A program made the position numbers and the translations under genes. A stretch of DNA of 64,000 nt from CAYXLW01 sp964466055. GTDB lineage: Bacteria; Patescibacteriota; Gracilibacteria; GCA-2401425. Positions 17,222 through 26,639 of this stretch are shown here, piece after piece. Positions within the stretch are counted from its first letter, which is position 1, and each line of letters starts with the position of its first letter. The notes under the pieces are model-generated. The model saw nothing but the letters and a program-made list of their open reading frames with translations. It was not told the origin of the DNA and searched no databases. The stretch covers positions 248,001 to 312,000 of the forward strand of contig CAYXLW010000001.1 of NCBI GenBank assembly GCA_964466055.1, read 5' to 3'.

Positions 17222-17249
17222 TGTTCATATTTGGTTATTTAAAATTTAA

Positions 17250-17277
17250 GAGAGACAAAACGATGTCTCTCTTTTTT
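17250..17277 (+). terminator. Rho-independent terminator after fusA
   Basis: Perfect 8-bp stem GAGAGACA/TGTCTCTC with loop AAACGA, then TTTTTT, 29 nt after the fusA stop. Confidence 0.9.
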
Positions 17278-17361
17278 ATTGAAAATTATTATATTTCATC
17301 TCGATTTTTATAGAAAAACTGTTAAAATCTCGCCGAAAATTTATATATTAAAAAATCACTT

Positions 17362-18360
17362 ATGACTCGTATTGCCATTAATGGTTTTGGACGTATAGGA
17401 AAACTTGCCTTACGATCAATTTTAGAAAGAAATCTTTCAGTAGAAGTAGTTGCTGTAAATGATCTTTCAGGAACTGAAACAGCGGCACATTTATTTCAGT
17501 TTGATTCAGCATATGGCAGATTTCCAGGAACAGTGCAGCATAACAATGAAAATTTGATCATAAATGGGAAAAAAATAAAGGTGTGTGCAGATAGAGAGCC
17601 TGAAAATTTACCTTGGAAAGAACTTGGTGTTGATATTGTTCTTGAATGTACCGGAGTTTTCAGAACAAGAGAAGGTGCAACAAAACATTTAAAAGCAGGA
17701 GCAAAACGAGTTATTATTTCAGCTCCAGGAAAAGATGAGATTGATGGGACTTTTGTAATGGGGGTTAACGAAAAAAGTTTTAAAGATAGTGATGTAATAA
17801 TCTCGAATGCATCTTGTACTACGAACTGTATAGCACCAGTAGTAAAAGTCCTTAATGACAACTTTGGTATAGAAAGAGGACTTATGAACACAGTTCATTC
17901 ATATACTTCAAGTCAGCCAGTAATTGATGCTGCACAAAAAGATTTAAGAAGATCAAGAGCTGCAGGAGAAAGTATAATTCCTACGACTACAGGAGCAGCA
18001 AAAGCTGTTTCTTTGGTAATCCCAGAACTGGAAGGAAAATTAGATGGATTTGCTATAAGAATACCAACTCTAACAGTTTCAATTGTAGATTTAACTTTTG
18101 AAACAAAAAAAGATATAAGCGTTGAAATTATAAATAAAGCATTTAAAAAAGCTTCAGAAGGAGAGTTAAAAGGAATACTAGGTTATGAAGAAAGACCTCT
18201 TGTATCAATCGATTATAGAAAAGATAGCAGAAGCTCAATAATAGATGCTGAACTTACTAAAACTATGGGCGCAAAATTTGCAAAAGTGGTTGCTTGGTAT
18301 GACAATGAGTGGGGATATGCTTGTAGATTAGTAGATTTAGCAGAATATATTTCTAGATAG
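17362..18360 (+). CDS. gap: Glyceraldehyde-3-phosphate dehydrogenase, type I
   Basis: 332 residues, full length. The NAD-binding fold is INGFGRIGKLALR with VAVNDL, whose Asp favours NAD over NADP. The catalytic Cys is in SNASCTTNCIAP, the general-base His in NTVHSYTSSQ, and the C-terminal block is WYDNEWGYACRLVDL. It oxidises glyceraldehyde-3-phosphate to 1,3-bisphosphoglycerate in glycolysis. pgk and tpi are not adjacent. A TAAAAT at 17323-17328 could be the -10, though the -35 is poor. It lies between two strong terminators, so it is monocistronic. Confidence 0.97.
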   Translation: MTRIAINGFGRIGKLALRSILERNLSVEVVAVNDLSGTETAAHLFQFDSAYGRFPGTVQHNNENLIINGKKIKVCADREPENLPWKELGVDIVLECTGVFRTREGATKHLKAGAKRVIISAPGKDEIDGTFVMGVNEKSFKDSDVIISNASCTTNCIAPVVKVLNDNFGIERGLMNTVHSYTSSQPVIDAAQKDLRRSRAAGESIIPTTTGAAKAVSLVIPELEGKLDGFAIRIPTLTVSIVDLTFETKKDISVEIINKAFKKASEGELKGILGYEERPLVSIDYRKDSRSSIIDAELTKTMGAKFAKVVAWYDNEWGYACRLVDLAEYISR

Positions 18361-18384
18361 TATAGAATATTCAAAAGTAATAAC

Positions 18385-18418
18385 GTAAAAGACCTGATAC
18401 TGATATCAGGTCTTTTAC
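18385..18418 (+). terminator. Bidirectional terminator after gap
   Basis: A perfect 15-bp inverted repeat (GTAAAAGACCTGATA, loop CTGA, then its complement) with A-rich 5' and T-rich 3' arms. It can end gap on the plus strand and hsp20 on the minus strand. Confidence 0.85.
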
Positions 18419-18432
18419 TTAAATCAAAGTAA

Positions 18433-18548
18433 GGTCATTCCGACTTGCTCGGAATCTCTTATAAATATATGAGTTTAAAATATTAATGGTAAATATTTTA
18501 AGTTAAGGCAATTTAATTTAATTGGATTCTGGGCAAGCCAGAATGACC
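18433..18548. repeat. Pair of REP-like hairpins in inverted orientation
   Basis: Hairpin ATTCCGA/TCGGAAT (18437-18455) and hairpin ATTCTGG/CCAGAAT (18526-18544) are flanked by GGTCATTC and GAATGACC, so the pair also forms a larger inverted repeat around an AT-rich spacer. The outer sequence resembles the CAGAATGAC end of the longer repeat family at 44517 and 45912. Confidence 0.6.
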
Positions 18549-18555
18549 ATTATTT

Positions 18556-18978
18556 TTACTCTACCTTAATTTCAATTTCCTCAGAAACAGATTTTTTAAC
18601 CATCTTCACAGTGAGAACTCCATTTTTCATTTTAGCTGTGACTTTAGTTGGGTCTACAGATTTTGGGAGATTTATCTCTCTGTGAATTTCTTTGCACTCT
18701 CTTTCTTTAAGAAAATATCTGTCTTCTTTATCTTCCTCTTCTTTTTCTTCAACTTTTACCCCACTAATTATTAATTTGTTATCCTGTACCTTTAAGGAAA
18801 TATCTCCTTTATCAAATTCAGGGATATCTGCTTTTACTACTATTTCTTTTTTAGTCTCTTTCATGTCTACCTTTGGGAATGATGTTAAAGACTGTATTCC
18901 AGAAAATGAAGGGAATAGCAAATCCTCATCGAAAAATGGAGTAAAAAGAGCCGATCCGTGTGGGATTAATTTTTTCAT
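18556..18978 (-). CDS. Small heat shock protein Hsp20/alpha-crystallin family
   Basis: 140 residues. The alpha-crystallin domain (~45-135) includes KADIPEFDKGDISLKVQDNKL, an ERECKEIHREINLPKSVD strand and the AKMKNGVLTVKM motif, ending in the short EIEIKVE tail. Hsp20 proteins are ATP-independent holdase chaperones in the cytoplasm that bind unfolding proteins. The upstream region carries a CIRCE-like operator overlapping a sigma70-type promoter, so HrcA repression is expected. No hrcA, groEL or dnaK is in the window. Confidence 0.93.
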   Translation of the reverse strand: MKKLIPHGSALFTPFFDEDLLFPSFSGIQSLTSFPKVDMKETKKEIVVKADIPEFDKGDISLKVQDNKLIISGVKVEEKEEEDKEDRYFLKERECKEIHREINLPKSVDPTKVTAKMKNGVLTVKMVKKSVSEEIEIKVE

Positions 18979-19012
18979 AATTCATAAAATTAAGAAATAA
19001 ATATAATGCTTA

Positions 19013-19039
19013 TTAGCAATCTTTACTATAGAGTGCTAA
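19013..19039 (-). promoter_or_regulatory. CIRCE operator (HrcA binding site)
   Basis: On the plus strand the inverted repeat is TTAGCAATC, nine bases, GAGTGCTAA. It matches the consensus TTAGCACTC-N9-GAGTGCTAA with one mismatch in one arm. It overlaps the hsp20 -10 box, the expected position for repression. Confidence 0.9.
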
Positions 19040-19052
19040 TTTATAAAGTCAA
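19025..19052 (-). promoter_or_regulatory. hsp20 promoter
   Basis: On the minus strand TTGACT (19047-19052), 16 bp, then TATAGT (19025-19030). It is embedded in the CIRCE element, 46 nt before the hsp20 start. Confidence 0.75.
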
Positions 19053-19157
19053 GGTTTTTTTTTGGCTTTATAATATTAATTTTATTAATATTTATAGCAT
19101 ATATTTTGCTAATTAATAAGCTTAGAATTGAATATTATACTAATTTTTTTAGTTAGC

Positions 19158-19186
19158 TTGACATGTTTATTAAAAAAGTTTAAAAT
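19158..19186 (+). promoter_or_regulatory. Promoter for the SLH-like secreted protein
   Basis: TTGACA (19158-19163), 17 bp, TAAAAT (19181-19186), 25 nt before ATG 19212. Its position also supports that start over the TTG at 19128, which would lie upstream of the promoter. Confidence 0.8.
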
Positions 19187-19211
19187 CGCGCCTAAATCTA
19201 AATATTTATCA

Positions 19212-21221
19212 ATGAAATATCTCCAAAAAATACTACTGGCGTTTATCTTGATTTTTTTTCTTATCCCGTTAAAGGTTTCTGCTAATTTAACTTTTGAATT
19301 AGAAAATCAAGTAGGGGTTGTAGGAAATGAAATATCAATATATTTACTACCAAAAACAGGGACTCCAGATTTTGCTTATGCGATGCATTCTTCAAACATT
19401 TCTAGAGATGAATGGAATATAAAAAATGATACTTTTTATTGGATTCCTAAAAATTCAGGGCTTTATACAGCAACATTTTCTGTTATTGATGGGAAAGGAA
19501 ATTTTTCAGATGAAACGATTCTTTTTTCCATAATCAGTAAAAAATTAAATGAATACAGAGAGCAATCTGGTGTTCAAAAAAGAGAAATATCAACAAAACT
19601 AATAGAAACTAAAAAAACAAAATATTTATATACTTCTCAAATTAAAAATTTAACTCTTTATCAGCCGATTTCTTTATATTATACAAAAGGAAAGACTCCA
19701 GTATCCATTACATTGGAGCGTTATAACCAAAGTATTGCATTAAAATGTAATAAAGGATCTTCTTTTAATAGAGATGATAATTTTATTTACGGAGGAGAAA
19801 TTTTCCCTCCAAGCTGGATTTCTGCTCTTAGAGTAGAAAATGAATACAATGTTAATATTCCTGAAAATGCAGTTTCATTTATTAAAGTAGATTTACCTGA
19901 AAATGTTTCAGTTTCGGGTTGTTCTCTTATAATATCAAACCAAAATGCAAATGAATATAATACTTTTTCTTTAGAAAATAATGAGCTTTCAGAAACAAAA
20001 ATATTTAAAAATGGCACAGGAATTGCAGTAAATAATGGTATGTTAATTATATTAAGTAATAATAAATATTTAAAAACACAGCAAGAAACAGAGTCAAAAC
20101 TAAAATCTCCTTATGATAAATATTCTACAAAAAATGTTTATTTAAAATCATTATACTCTGCAGATTTTCCTGAAAAGATAAAAAAGAAAAATCCTAAACA
20201 TGCCTTAAGTAGAGCTGAAATGGTCTCTCTTATTATTCACACTACTTCATTTTTAAGTGATAGAGTTGATATAGAAAAAGCAAGAAATAGAGAATATTGG
20301 GGATATAGTGATGTTAGAAAATCAGAAGAATATAGAGGAGAGATTTATCTATTTGAAAAATATGGATTTAACAAAGGCATAAGTGGAGATGATTTTAGAC
20401 CAAGTCAAATGGCAACAATGGAAGACTTTTATTTTGCCATCTCAGAAGTTTTAGATATTTATGTGAACTGGTGGGAAAGAGATACATTAAAACGTGAGCT
20501 ATTTAAAAAAGGAATATTAAAAAGTTCGGATGACTTTGGAGAAATTCTCACATTAGAAAGAATTGCTAGACCACTGTTTTTAATCCTTGAATCTAGTCGA
20601 AAAGTAGCGGAAAAACTTGATACTAATGACAAAAATATTCTTATAGCAAAAAGAGAAGATGTTATTGATGATGATATAATTTATAGATCCTGGAAAACAG
20701 GCGGAGTATCTCGCGGAGATTTTCTAGAAATACTTATAAAAAATGAGGGAAAAGATTATAAAGCTTTTCAATGGTATGAAGATGAATTTGTTAAAAAAGA
20801 TAAAAAAAGAGTTATTTATGAAGATATAAAAATAGATAATTCAATTGCGCCTTATATAGCATTTGCCTTTGAACAAGGTTATTTACCTGAAGAATGGAAA
20901 GGTTTGGAAGAATTAACCCCATCTAAAAATATTTCTAAATATGAAGCTCTTGAAATAATTTTACGTTCAAAAGGGGAATACTCTGAAGCAAAAAGATATT
21001 TTGATAAAAAAATAAAGCCATGTTTTGAAAAAAATAAAGAGTGTGATTTTGGATTTATTGATTTTAATGAAGATAAAAATAAGGCTAGAGAATTTGTTTT
21101 GGCTCATTATGCGAAGAAAGAAGGAATTATTAGTTCTTATACAGATAGATTTGAGAATGAAATGAGCTTCTTTTTTGGAGAGAAGAAGATTGATTTGATT
21201 GAGGTATTGAAACTCTTTTAA
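19212..21221 (+). CDS. Secreted protein with Ig-like N-terminus and divergent SLH-like repeats
   Basis: 669 residues from ATG 19212. Residues 1-~24 are a signal peptide (MKYLQKILLAFILIFFLIPLKVSA). Residues ~25-115 look like an Ig/cadherin-type beta domain (YWIPKNSGLYTATFSVIDGKGNFSDE), followed by a ~200-residue unrecognised middle. From ~325, segments such as LSRAEMVSLII, FNKGISGDDFRPSQMATMEDF and YEALEIILRS follow the spacing of S-layer homology domains, but are poorly conserved. It is probably a wall-associated exported protein; SLH domains bind pyruvylated secondary wall polymers. No other signal for anchoring is visible. It is unlinked to an obvious operon and has its own promoter. Confidence 0.6.
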   Translation: MKYLQKILLAFILIFFLIPLKVSANLTFELENQVGVVGNEISIYLLPKTGTPDFAYAMHSSNISRDEWNIKNDTFYWIPKNSGLYTATFSVIDGKGNFSDETILFSIISKKLNEYREQSGVQKREISTKLIETKKTKYLYTSQIKNLTLYQPISLYYTKGKTPVSITLERYNQSIALKCNKGSSFNRDDNFIYGGEIFPPSWISALRVENEYNVNIPENAVSFIKVDLPENVSVSGCSLIISNQNANEYNTFSLENNELSETKIFKNGTGIAVNNGMLIILSNNKYLKTQQETESKLKSPYDKYSTKNVYLKSLYSADFPEKIKKKNPKHALSRAEMVSLIIHTTSFLSDRVDIEKARNREYWGYSDVRKSEEYRGEIYLFEKYGFNKGISGDDFRPSQMATMEDFYFAISEVLDIYVNWWERDTLKRELFKKGILKSSDDFGEILTLERIARPLFLILESSRKVAEKLDTNDKNILIAKREDVIDDDIIYRSWKTGGVSRGDFLEILIKNEGKDYKAFQWYEDEFVKKDKKRVIYEDIKIDNSIAPYIAFAFEQGYLPEEWKGLEELTPSKNISKYEALEIILRSKGEYSEAKRYFDKKIKPCFEKNKECDFGFIDFNEDKNKAREFVLAHYAKKEGIISSYTDRFENEMSFFFGEKKIDLIEVLKLF

Positions 21222-21298
21222 TTTATTTAATTTTTTGATTAAAAAAAATATTATGTTGGCTTTATAACATATTATTTAATTTTGTATATTCATGATCT

Positions 21299-21327
21299 TT
21301 GAATTTTACCCATAAATTTGCTATAAT
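21299..21327 (+). promoter_or_regulatory. Promoter for the 107-residue/1520-residue gene pair
   Basis: TTGAAT (21299-21304), 17 bp, TATAAT (21322-21327) preceded by TGC (extended -10). It lies 24 nt before ATG 21352, so the leader is only about 18 nt, with no Shine-Dalgarno sequence. Confidence 0.8.
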
Positions 21328-21351
21328 CATAGGAATTTTTAAGTAAAATAA

Positions 21352-21675
21352 ATGGAGAACAAAAAACAAAAAATTATAGATATTCTAGATGTTTCAGTTT
21401 TAGTAAGCCAAGAATCAAAGCAAAAAATTCTAGGGAAACTTGATAGTTTATCTGAAGACCAATTAGATGCTTTACTAGTTCTTTTAAGTGATGCAGAAGA
21501 AACTCAGGAAAGGCTTATAAAAAAAGTTTTAGAAGTTCATCCTGATTTCTTAGATTTTTTAGAAAAATACACTGACAAAGAAATTAATGAAGCTAGAATT
21601 GAGGCAGAGAATAAGAGTAATAAAATAGATAAAGGAGAAATAATAAATTTGGAAGAAGAATTAGATAAATTATAA
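21352..21675 (+). CDS. Small helical protein, unknown family
   Basis: 107 residues, acidic and predicted almost all helical. The N-terminal half reads SQESKQKILGKLDSLSEDQLDALLVLLSDAEE and a charged tail ends in LEEELDKL. There is no signal peptide. It lies 16 nt upstream of the 1520-residue gene and clearly shares its transcript. A protein of the same length and similar layout (26308) precedes the next large gene, with the shared pattern LDxSxxxSxEEK...DxLxAxLxxxxxA. The two look like distant paralogues. A partner, chaperone or export adaptor role for the large neighbour is only a guess. Confidence 0.7.
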   Translation: MENKKQKIIDILDVSVLVSQESKQKILGKLDSLSEDQLDALLVLLSDAEETQERLIKKVLEVHPDFLDFLEKYTDKEINEARIEAENKSNKIDKGEIINLEEELDKL

Positions 21676-21691
21676 AAAAATAAAAATTAAA

Positions 21692-24600
21692 ATGAAAAAT
21701 ATTCCAAAAAATTCACATCTTTACTTTCCTATAGAAAATAATAGGTTTCTTAACGTTGATGTTGATATTAGGGAAAAAGTTATTGAAGCTGAAAATGGTG
21801 ATGACTCAATTAAAAATTCAGTCGAAGATATAGATAATGGGGGAAATAAGGATGATATTATTAGTAAACGTTATAACGAATTACAGGAATTGTATAAAAG
21901 TAAAATAGGCAAAAATACTGAAATAGAAGAAAGTGTTAGAAATATAATCGTTAAATCAATAACTAAAACTATTGATGATCCTAGAGGAATTGAAATGAGT
22001 GATTTTGATGAAGATAAAAATAACATACTTAGTACTGTGGAGTTTGATAGTTATTTAGAAGCACTAAAATCAGGAATAGATTTAACACTAACTGTGGACA
22101 AATTAAATGATGCATTTTTAGAAACCAATAAAAATGTTCTTATTAGTGTAATAAAGGAGAATATTTTATATAAAAAATTAAGTGGTAATTGGAAAGGTAT
22201 TAATAAAGAACTTATTAAGACACTTTTTGGATTAGAAATAGATAACTTATATGTTTTAGAGCTTTTTGGTAGAAAAATACAGAATATTCTAGGAGATGTA
22301 GTAATTGATGGGAAAATAGGTCCTGAAACAATGAATTCTATTATTGGGAAATATGAATTAAAAGGTGATAATGATGAACCTTTAAAGGTTACTTTTATAG
22401 ATGAGAGAGAAGATACAGATGTCCCAAGTCCAGCAATTGTTTTAAATCCTAGAGGTCCTACTGGAATAGCTTTAGGATATGAGGGGAAAGAGTTTTTTAT
22501 TGTAAACAACCGTATATATAAGCCAAATTTGGATGGGACATTTTCAGAGGTAGATAAAAATGGGATACCTTTAAAAGGAAAGCCAATTCCTGCTAATCAA
22601 ATGAATGATAATTCAAAAATTAAGGGGTATAAAGATTTTAATAGCGCAAAAGAAGCTGTTGCCTATAAATTGCAGATTGAATCCTTAAATTCTACTCCAA
22701 AAGAAAAATATGTAAAAGTAATAGATGGAATATATAAATCAAATGGAGATGGAACGTTTTCGAAGTTAAATAAAAAAGGAGAGCTGATTAAAGGAGAAAA
22801 TAATACTATTTCAGGAGAAGAAATGATGAAAGAGAAAACAAACTTTGAAGTTCATGATGATTTTAAAGAAGCACAATCTTCTAATTTAAATGAAAAAATA
22901 AAAACATTTGAAGATAGTATAGAGAAAAAGGCATCTAGACTTGAAGAAATAGGAAAAGAATTAACAGAAAAGAATAAACTAGAACTTAAAGTTGATAAAA
23001 ACCTAGTTGATGAATATACAAAATTAGAGAATGAAATAGGGCAACTTGAGAAGGATATAAAGAAGTTGCAAAAAGAAAAAAGGATAAGTGTAAGAGTAAA
23101 AAAGTGGTTGGGAAATAAAATAAAGAATCTAAGGGCAAGGTTTAAGTCAATAGGAGAATTTTTGAAGAAAATGGATAATAAGGGAGGGGCTATTAAATTA
23201 GGCAGATCAGTTAAAGTACCTCCTGAATCATCTGCAGATAAAGCAAAGAATACTTATCGTGCATCAGAAGCAATAAATATGGAAGGAAAAGTTCAAGTGA
23301 AAGAAGTTAAAGTAAATATTGAAAAATTAGATTATAAATCATTTCAAAAAAATATAGGAGTAGGAAGTGAATTTAATGAAGGTAATATTTCAGAAAAAGG
23401 TATAAATAAAAATAAATTTGATCAATTAAAATTGCAAGGAAAAACTGAAATTGTAGTAAGAAAGTATGAAATAGATTTTGCAAAGTTTAAAGATTATGCA
23501 GAATTTAAAACATGGAATAAAAATGTGGGAATAAATATAGATGAAGCTAGTTTTAATTCTAAGAAACAGCCTAAAAGTTTAGGAGTAGTAGATTCTGCTA
23601 ATTTAGAAGGTGGTCGCAGTAATGCATCAGATAGCGTTTCTGTTAAAGAAAATATTTTAAGCAAAGTAAAAGCAGGAGAATATGTACAAGTGGGAGATCA
23701 GGTATATAAAGCAGGAGAAAAAGGAGAGTTTTTAAAATTAGATGGAGAAGGGAATGTATTGAAAGAGAAGGGGATAAAAATGGAAAAGATGATAAAGATG
23801 GCAGAAGGAAAGGAAGTAATTAGCCATAAAAGTTTTAAAAAAGCAAAAATAGGAGTAGAATCTGAATTAAAAAAGCATAGAGTGGAGAATTTAAACAATC
23901 AAATAGAGTCATTAAATAAAAGAGTAGCAGAAGCAAAAACTAAGTTAGCAGAAGCTAATAAAGTAATAGAAGGGCTAGATAAAGGGGCAGACATAGAAGC
24001 ATATGAACGTGCGCTAGAAACTTTAGAAAAAGCAAAGACGTTAGAAGCAGAAATAAAAGCAAAAGAAGCAGAGGTTAAATCGCTACAAAAAGAAAAGGGG
24101 ATAAGTGTAAGAGTAAAAGAATGGTTGGGAAATAAAATAAAGAATCTAAGGGCAAGGTTTAAGTCAATAGGAGAATTTTTGAAGAAAATGGATAATAAGG
24201 GAGGGGCTATTAAATTAGGCAGATCAGTTAAAGTACCTCCTGAATCATCTGCAGATAAAGCAAAGAATACTTATCGTGCATCAGAAGCAATAAATATGGA
24301 AGGAAAAGTTCAAGTGAAAGAAGTTAAAGTAAATATTGAAAAATTAGATTATAAATCATTTCAAAAAAATATAGGAGTAGGAAGTGAATTTAATGAAGGT
24401 AATATTTCAGAAAAAGGTATAAATAAAAATAAATTTGATCAATTAAAATTGCAAGGAAAAACTGAAATTGTAGTAAGAAAGTATGAAATAGATTTTGCAA
24501 AGTTTAAAGATTATGCAGAATTTAAAACATGGAATAAAAATGTGGGAATAAATATAGATGAAGCTAGTTTTAATTCTAAGAAACAGCCTAAAAGTTTAGG

Positions 24601-26254
24601 AGTAGTAGATTCTGCTAATTTAGAAGGTGGTCGCAGTAATGCATCAGATAGCGTTTCTGTTAAAGAAAATATTTTAAGCAAAGTAAAAGCAGGAGAATAT
24701 GTACAAGTGGGAGATCAGGTATATAAAGCAGGAGAAAAAGGAGAGTTTTTAAAATTAGATGGAGAAGGGAATGTATTGAAAGAGAAGGGGATAAAAATGG
24801 AAAAGATGATAAAGATGGCAGAAGGAAAGGAAGTAATTAGCCATAAAAGTTTTAAAAAAGCAAAAATAGGAGTAGAATCTGAATTAAAAAAGCTTAAAAT
24901 TGATAAAATAAAATTTACTCCATCAGAAATAAGCACTTTTGAACAATTAGGAATAAATAAAGGGGAAGTTGCTCAACTAGAAGTCTTAAGTAAAAAGAAT
25001 CCAAGTATTATTAACTCTTTAAAAAACTCTCTTAATAATCCTGCAGAGTTTAATCTGCTTAAAAAGAATCCAGACATCCTAAAAGTTTTAACAAAAGCAC
25101 AGGATTATGCATTTGCTCAAAAATATATAGATAAATTTGCTAAAGCAGGAGGAATAGTTTTTGCTTGTTTTGTAATTTATGGAGTAGAGAATGCTGATAA
25201 TAAAGTAGATTTCCTTGCTAAAACATCAGCAGAATTTGGAGGATTTATGGCAGGAGCTATGGTGGCAATGAAAATACCTCATCCAGTAGCTAAGCTTATG
25301 GTTGGACTAGTTGCAGGAATTGGAGCTTCATTGGGAGTTGGTAAATTATGGGATGCACATGTAACTCCTTTCCTTGATAAGCATATGCCAAATAGAAATA
25401 GAGATGTTTCAGGATGGAAGGATGCTAACAATTTTGTTGATTTTGCAGGAAAAGCTTTAGGTGGAAGTATTTTAGGGCCAATAGATGCAGGACTAGAAAA
25501 ATTAGGTATAGCACCACTTGAATGGAATCAGGAGCCTTTAGATTATTTAAGTAAAACATCAAGCTTCATAGACTTTAGCTATGAGCAAGATGGACCGTCT
25601 ACAGACTATTTAGTTAGAGACTCTCGGAATTTAGATAAAGCTGCTAAAAAAACTTTACCTAAGCTAAGAATTTGGAAACATTGGGTGGAAACAATGGACG
25701 AAAATAAAATATCTCATTCTAGTTTTCCTCCAGAATTGAAAGATGTATATATTTCTTTCATAGAACCTTTGATAGAAAAGGATAAAAAAAATCATGGCTG
25801 GCTTCATAACACCTTAAATTATACATCTCCTAAAAAGATTAGAGTAGAAGCTAAAAATCAAGTTTTAAAACTTATTGATGAAAAAATACATTCATTCGAT
25901 TCTGTAATAGATGGAACTTGGTTAGATAAAAAGTCTAATGAATTAGATCAACAATTTTTCTATATTACATTAGTAACAGAAAAGTTTAAGGAAGTGAGAA
26001 TTAATGGAGTTCCTCAAGAAAAAATTGAAGAATTTATGGATAATATTTTAAAAAGAGCAGATTCAAAAGGAGCTCTGATAGAAACAGATTATGAATATCG
26101 TATATGGAAGATTATGGTAGATAAATCTGTGACATTAGGTGGTAATAAAATTACTTTTAAAGATTACTTTTCTTTAGCTTCACTAGTTCAAAAACAACAA
26201 AAACAGGTTAGTGATCTTAAAAATCATGGGAATATAAGAGGAGAAAGATTGTAA
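21692..26254 (+). CDS. Giant coiled-coil protein with internal duplicated module, unknown function
   Basis: 1520 residues, no signal peptide. Residues ~170-225 resemble a peptidoglycan-binding fold (ILGDVVIDGKIGPETMNSI). A ~60-residue motif (YVKVxDxIYKxxGDGTFSKLxKxGELIKG, then a KSFKKA-like end) occurs about four times, near 267, 337, 663 and 1002. Modules of coiled coil plus a 264-residue block occur at ~390-728 and ~730-1067; the blocks are almost identical but the coils differ. A Gly/Ala-rich hydrophobic region (~1153-1225, AEFGGFMAGAMVAMKIPHP, GLVAGIGASLGVGKLWDAH) may insert in a membrane. The C-terminal ~300 residues are charged and helical. I recognise no family. It is co-transcribed with the 107-residue gene. 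Confidence 0.75.
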   Translation: MKNIPKNSHLYFPIENNRFLNVDVDIREKVIEAENGDDSIKNSVEDIDNGGNKDDIISKRYNELQELYKSKIGKNTEIEESVRNIIVKSITKTIDDPRGIEMSDFDEDKNNILSTVEFDSYLEALKSGIDLTLTVDKLNDAFLETNKNVLISVIKENILYKKLSGNWKGINKELIKTLFGLEIDNLYVLELFGRKIQNILGDVVIDGKIGPETMNSIIGKYELKGDNDEPLKVTFIDEREDTDVPSPAIVLNPRGPTGIALGYEGKEFFIVNNRIYKPNLDGTFSEVDKNGIPLKGKPIPANQMNDNSKIKGYKDFNSAKEAVAYKLQIESLNSTPKEKYVKVIDGIYKSNGDGTFSKLNKKGELIKGENNTISGEEMMKEKTNFEVHDDFKEAQSSNLNEKIKTFEDSIEKKASRLEEIGKELTEKNKLELKVDKNLVDEYTKLENEIGQLEKDIKKLQKEKRISVRVKKWLGNKIKNLRARFKSIGEFLKKMDNKGGAIKLGRSVKVPPESSADKAKNTYRASEAINMEGKVQVKEVKVNIEKLDYKSFQKNIGVGSEFNEGNISEKGINKNKFDQLKLQGKTEIVVRKYEIDFAKFKDYAEFKTWNKNVGINIDEASFNSKKQPKSLGVVDSANLEGGRSNASDSVSVKENILSKVKAGEYVQVGDQVYKAGEKGEFLKLDGEGNVLKEKGIKMEKMIKMAEGKEVISHKSFKKAKIGVESELKKHRVENLNNQIESLNKRVAEAKTKLAEANKVIEGLDKGADIEAYERALETLEKAKTLEAEIKAKEAEVKSLQKEKGISVRVKEWLGNKIKNLRARFKSIGEFLKKMDNKGGAIKLGRSVKVPPESSADKAKNTYRASEAINMEGKVQVKEVKVNIEKLDYKSFQKNIGVGSEFNEGNISEKGINKNKFDQLKLQGKTEIVVRKYEIDFAKFKDYAEFKTWNKNVGINIDEASFNSKKQPKSLGVVDSANLEGGRSNASDSVSVKENILSKVKAGEYVQVGDQVYKAGEKGEFLKLDGEGNVLKEKGIKMEKMIKMAEGKEVISHKSFKKAKIGVESELKKLKIDKIKFTPSEISTFEQLGINKGEVAQLEVLSKKNPSIINSLKNSLNNPAEFNLLKKNPDILKVLTKAQDYAFAQKYIDKFAKAGGIVFACFVIYGVENADNKVDFLAKTSAEFGGFMAGAMVAMKIPHPVAKLMVGLVAGIGASLGVGKLWDAHVTPFLDKHMPNRNRDVSGWKDANNFVDFAGKALGGSILGPIDAGLEKLGIAPLEWNQEPLDYLSKTSSFIDFSYEQDGPSTDYLVRDSRNLDKAAKKTLPKLRIWKHWVETMDENKISHSSFPPELKDVYISFIEPLIEKDKKNHGWLHNTLNYTSPKKIRVEAKNQVLKLIDEKIHSFDSVIDGTWLDKKSNELDQQFFYITLVTEKFKEVRINGVPQEKIEEFMDNILKRADSKGALIETDYEYRIWKIMVDKSVTLGGNKITFKDYFSLASLVQKQQKQVSDLKNHGNIRGERL
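23084..23876 (+). repeat. Intragenic direct repeat, copy A (793 bp)
   Basis: Compared with 24101-24893 at a constant offset of 1017 bp, I found only two or three differences, all in the first ~30 bp (AAAAAGTGG against AAAGAATGG). Third codon positions match too. It encodes residues ~465-728. Confidence 0.95.
24101..24893 (+). repeat. Intragenic direct repeat, copy B (793 bp)
   Basis: Second copy of the 264-residue module, encoding residues ~804-1067. Homology ends abruptly after GAATTAAAAAAGC, where copy A continues into a coiled coil and copy B into the hydrophobic C-terminal region. Confidence 0.95.
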
Positions 26255-26256
26255 TT

Positions 26257-26285
26257 TTGATTTTTATTAAAAAATATGCTATAAT
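26257..26285 (+). promoter_or_regulatory. Promoter for the 107-residue/604-residue gene pair
   Basis: TTGATT (26257-26262), 17 bp, TATAAT (26280-26285) with an upstream TGC (extended -10). It starts 3 nt after the stop of the 1520-residue gene and lies 22 nt before ATG 26308. Confidence 0.8.
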
Positions 26286-26307
26286 AGCCAGATTTTAAGT
26301 TGAAAAT

Positions 26308-26631
26308 ATGTCGTTACTTATGAAGCAAATTATTGAAGGGTTAGATAAATCTAAATTTCTCAGTTCAGAAGAAAAGAAGGCTTATTACCTTTTAGCTCAA
26401 GAAATGGATGATGATTTGCAGGCTATTCTTTTAAAAGTTGTCCAAGCAAAAAATTCTAAAGATATAGAAAATGCGAAAGAAGAAGTAATAAAATATCAGA
26501 TCAAAAGAAAACAAATTATTGAAAATAAAATTACAGAAGGATTAAATAGTTTATATAAAAGTGCAGAAGATTTAGACAATAAGGAGAGTGATAAAGAGCT
26601 TTTTACAAAACTTGAAGCAATTGAAAATTAA
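26308..26631 (+). CDS. Small helical protein paired with the hydrolase-like gene
   Basis: 107 residues, charged and helical (LDKSKFLSSEEKKAYYLLA, DDDLQAILLKVVQAKN), with no signal peptide or membrane segment. It has the same length, layout and position as the 21352 gene: directly behind a TTGATT/TATAAT-type promoter and 8 nt upstream of a large co-directional gene. Family unknown. The pairing suggests a dedicated accessory protein for the 604-residue product, but this is inferred from position only. Confidence 0.65.
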   Translation: MSLLMKQIIEGLDKSKFLSSEEKKAYYLLAQEMDDDLQAILLKVVQAKNSKDIENAKEEVIKYQIKRKQIIENKITEGLNSLYKSAEDLDNKESDKELFTKLEAIEN

Positions 26632-26639
26632 AATAAAAA

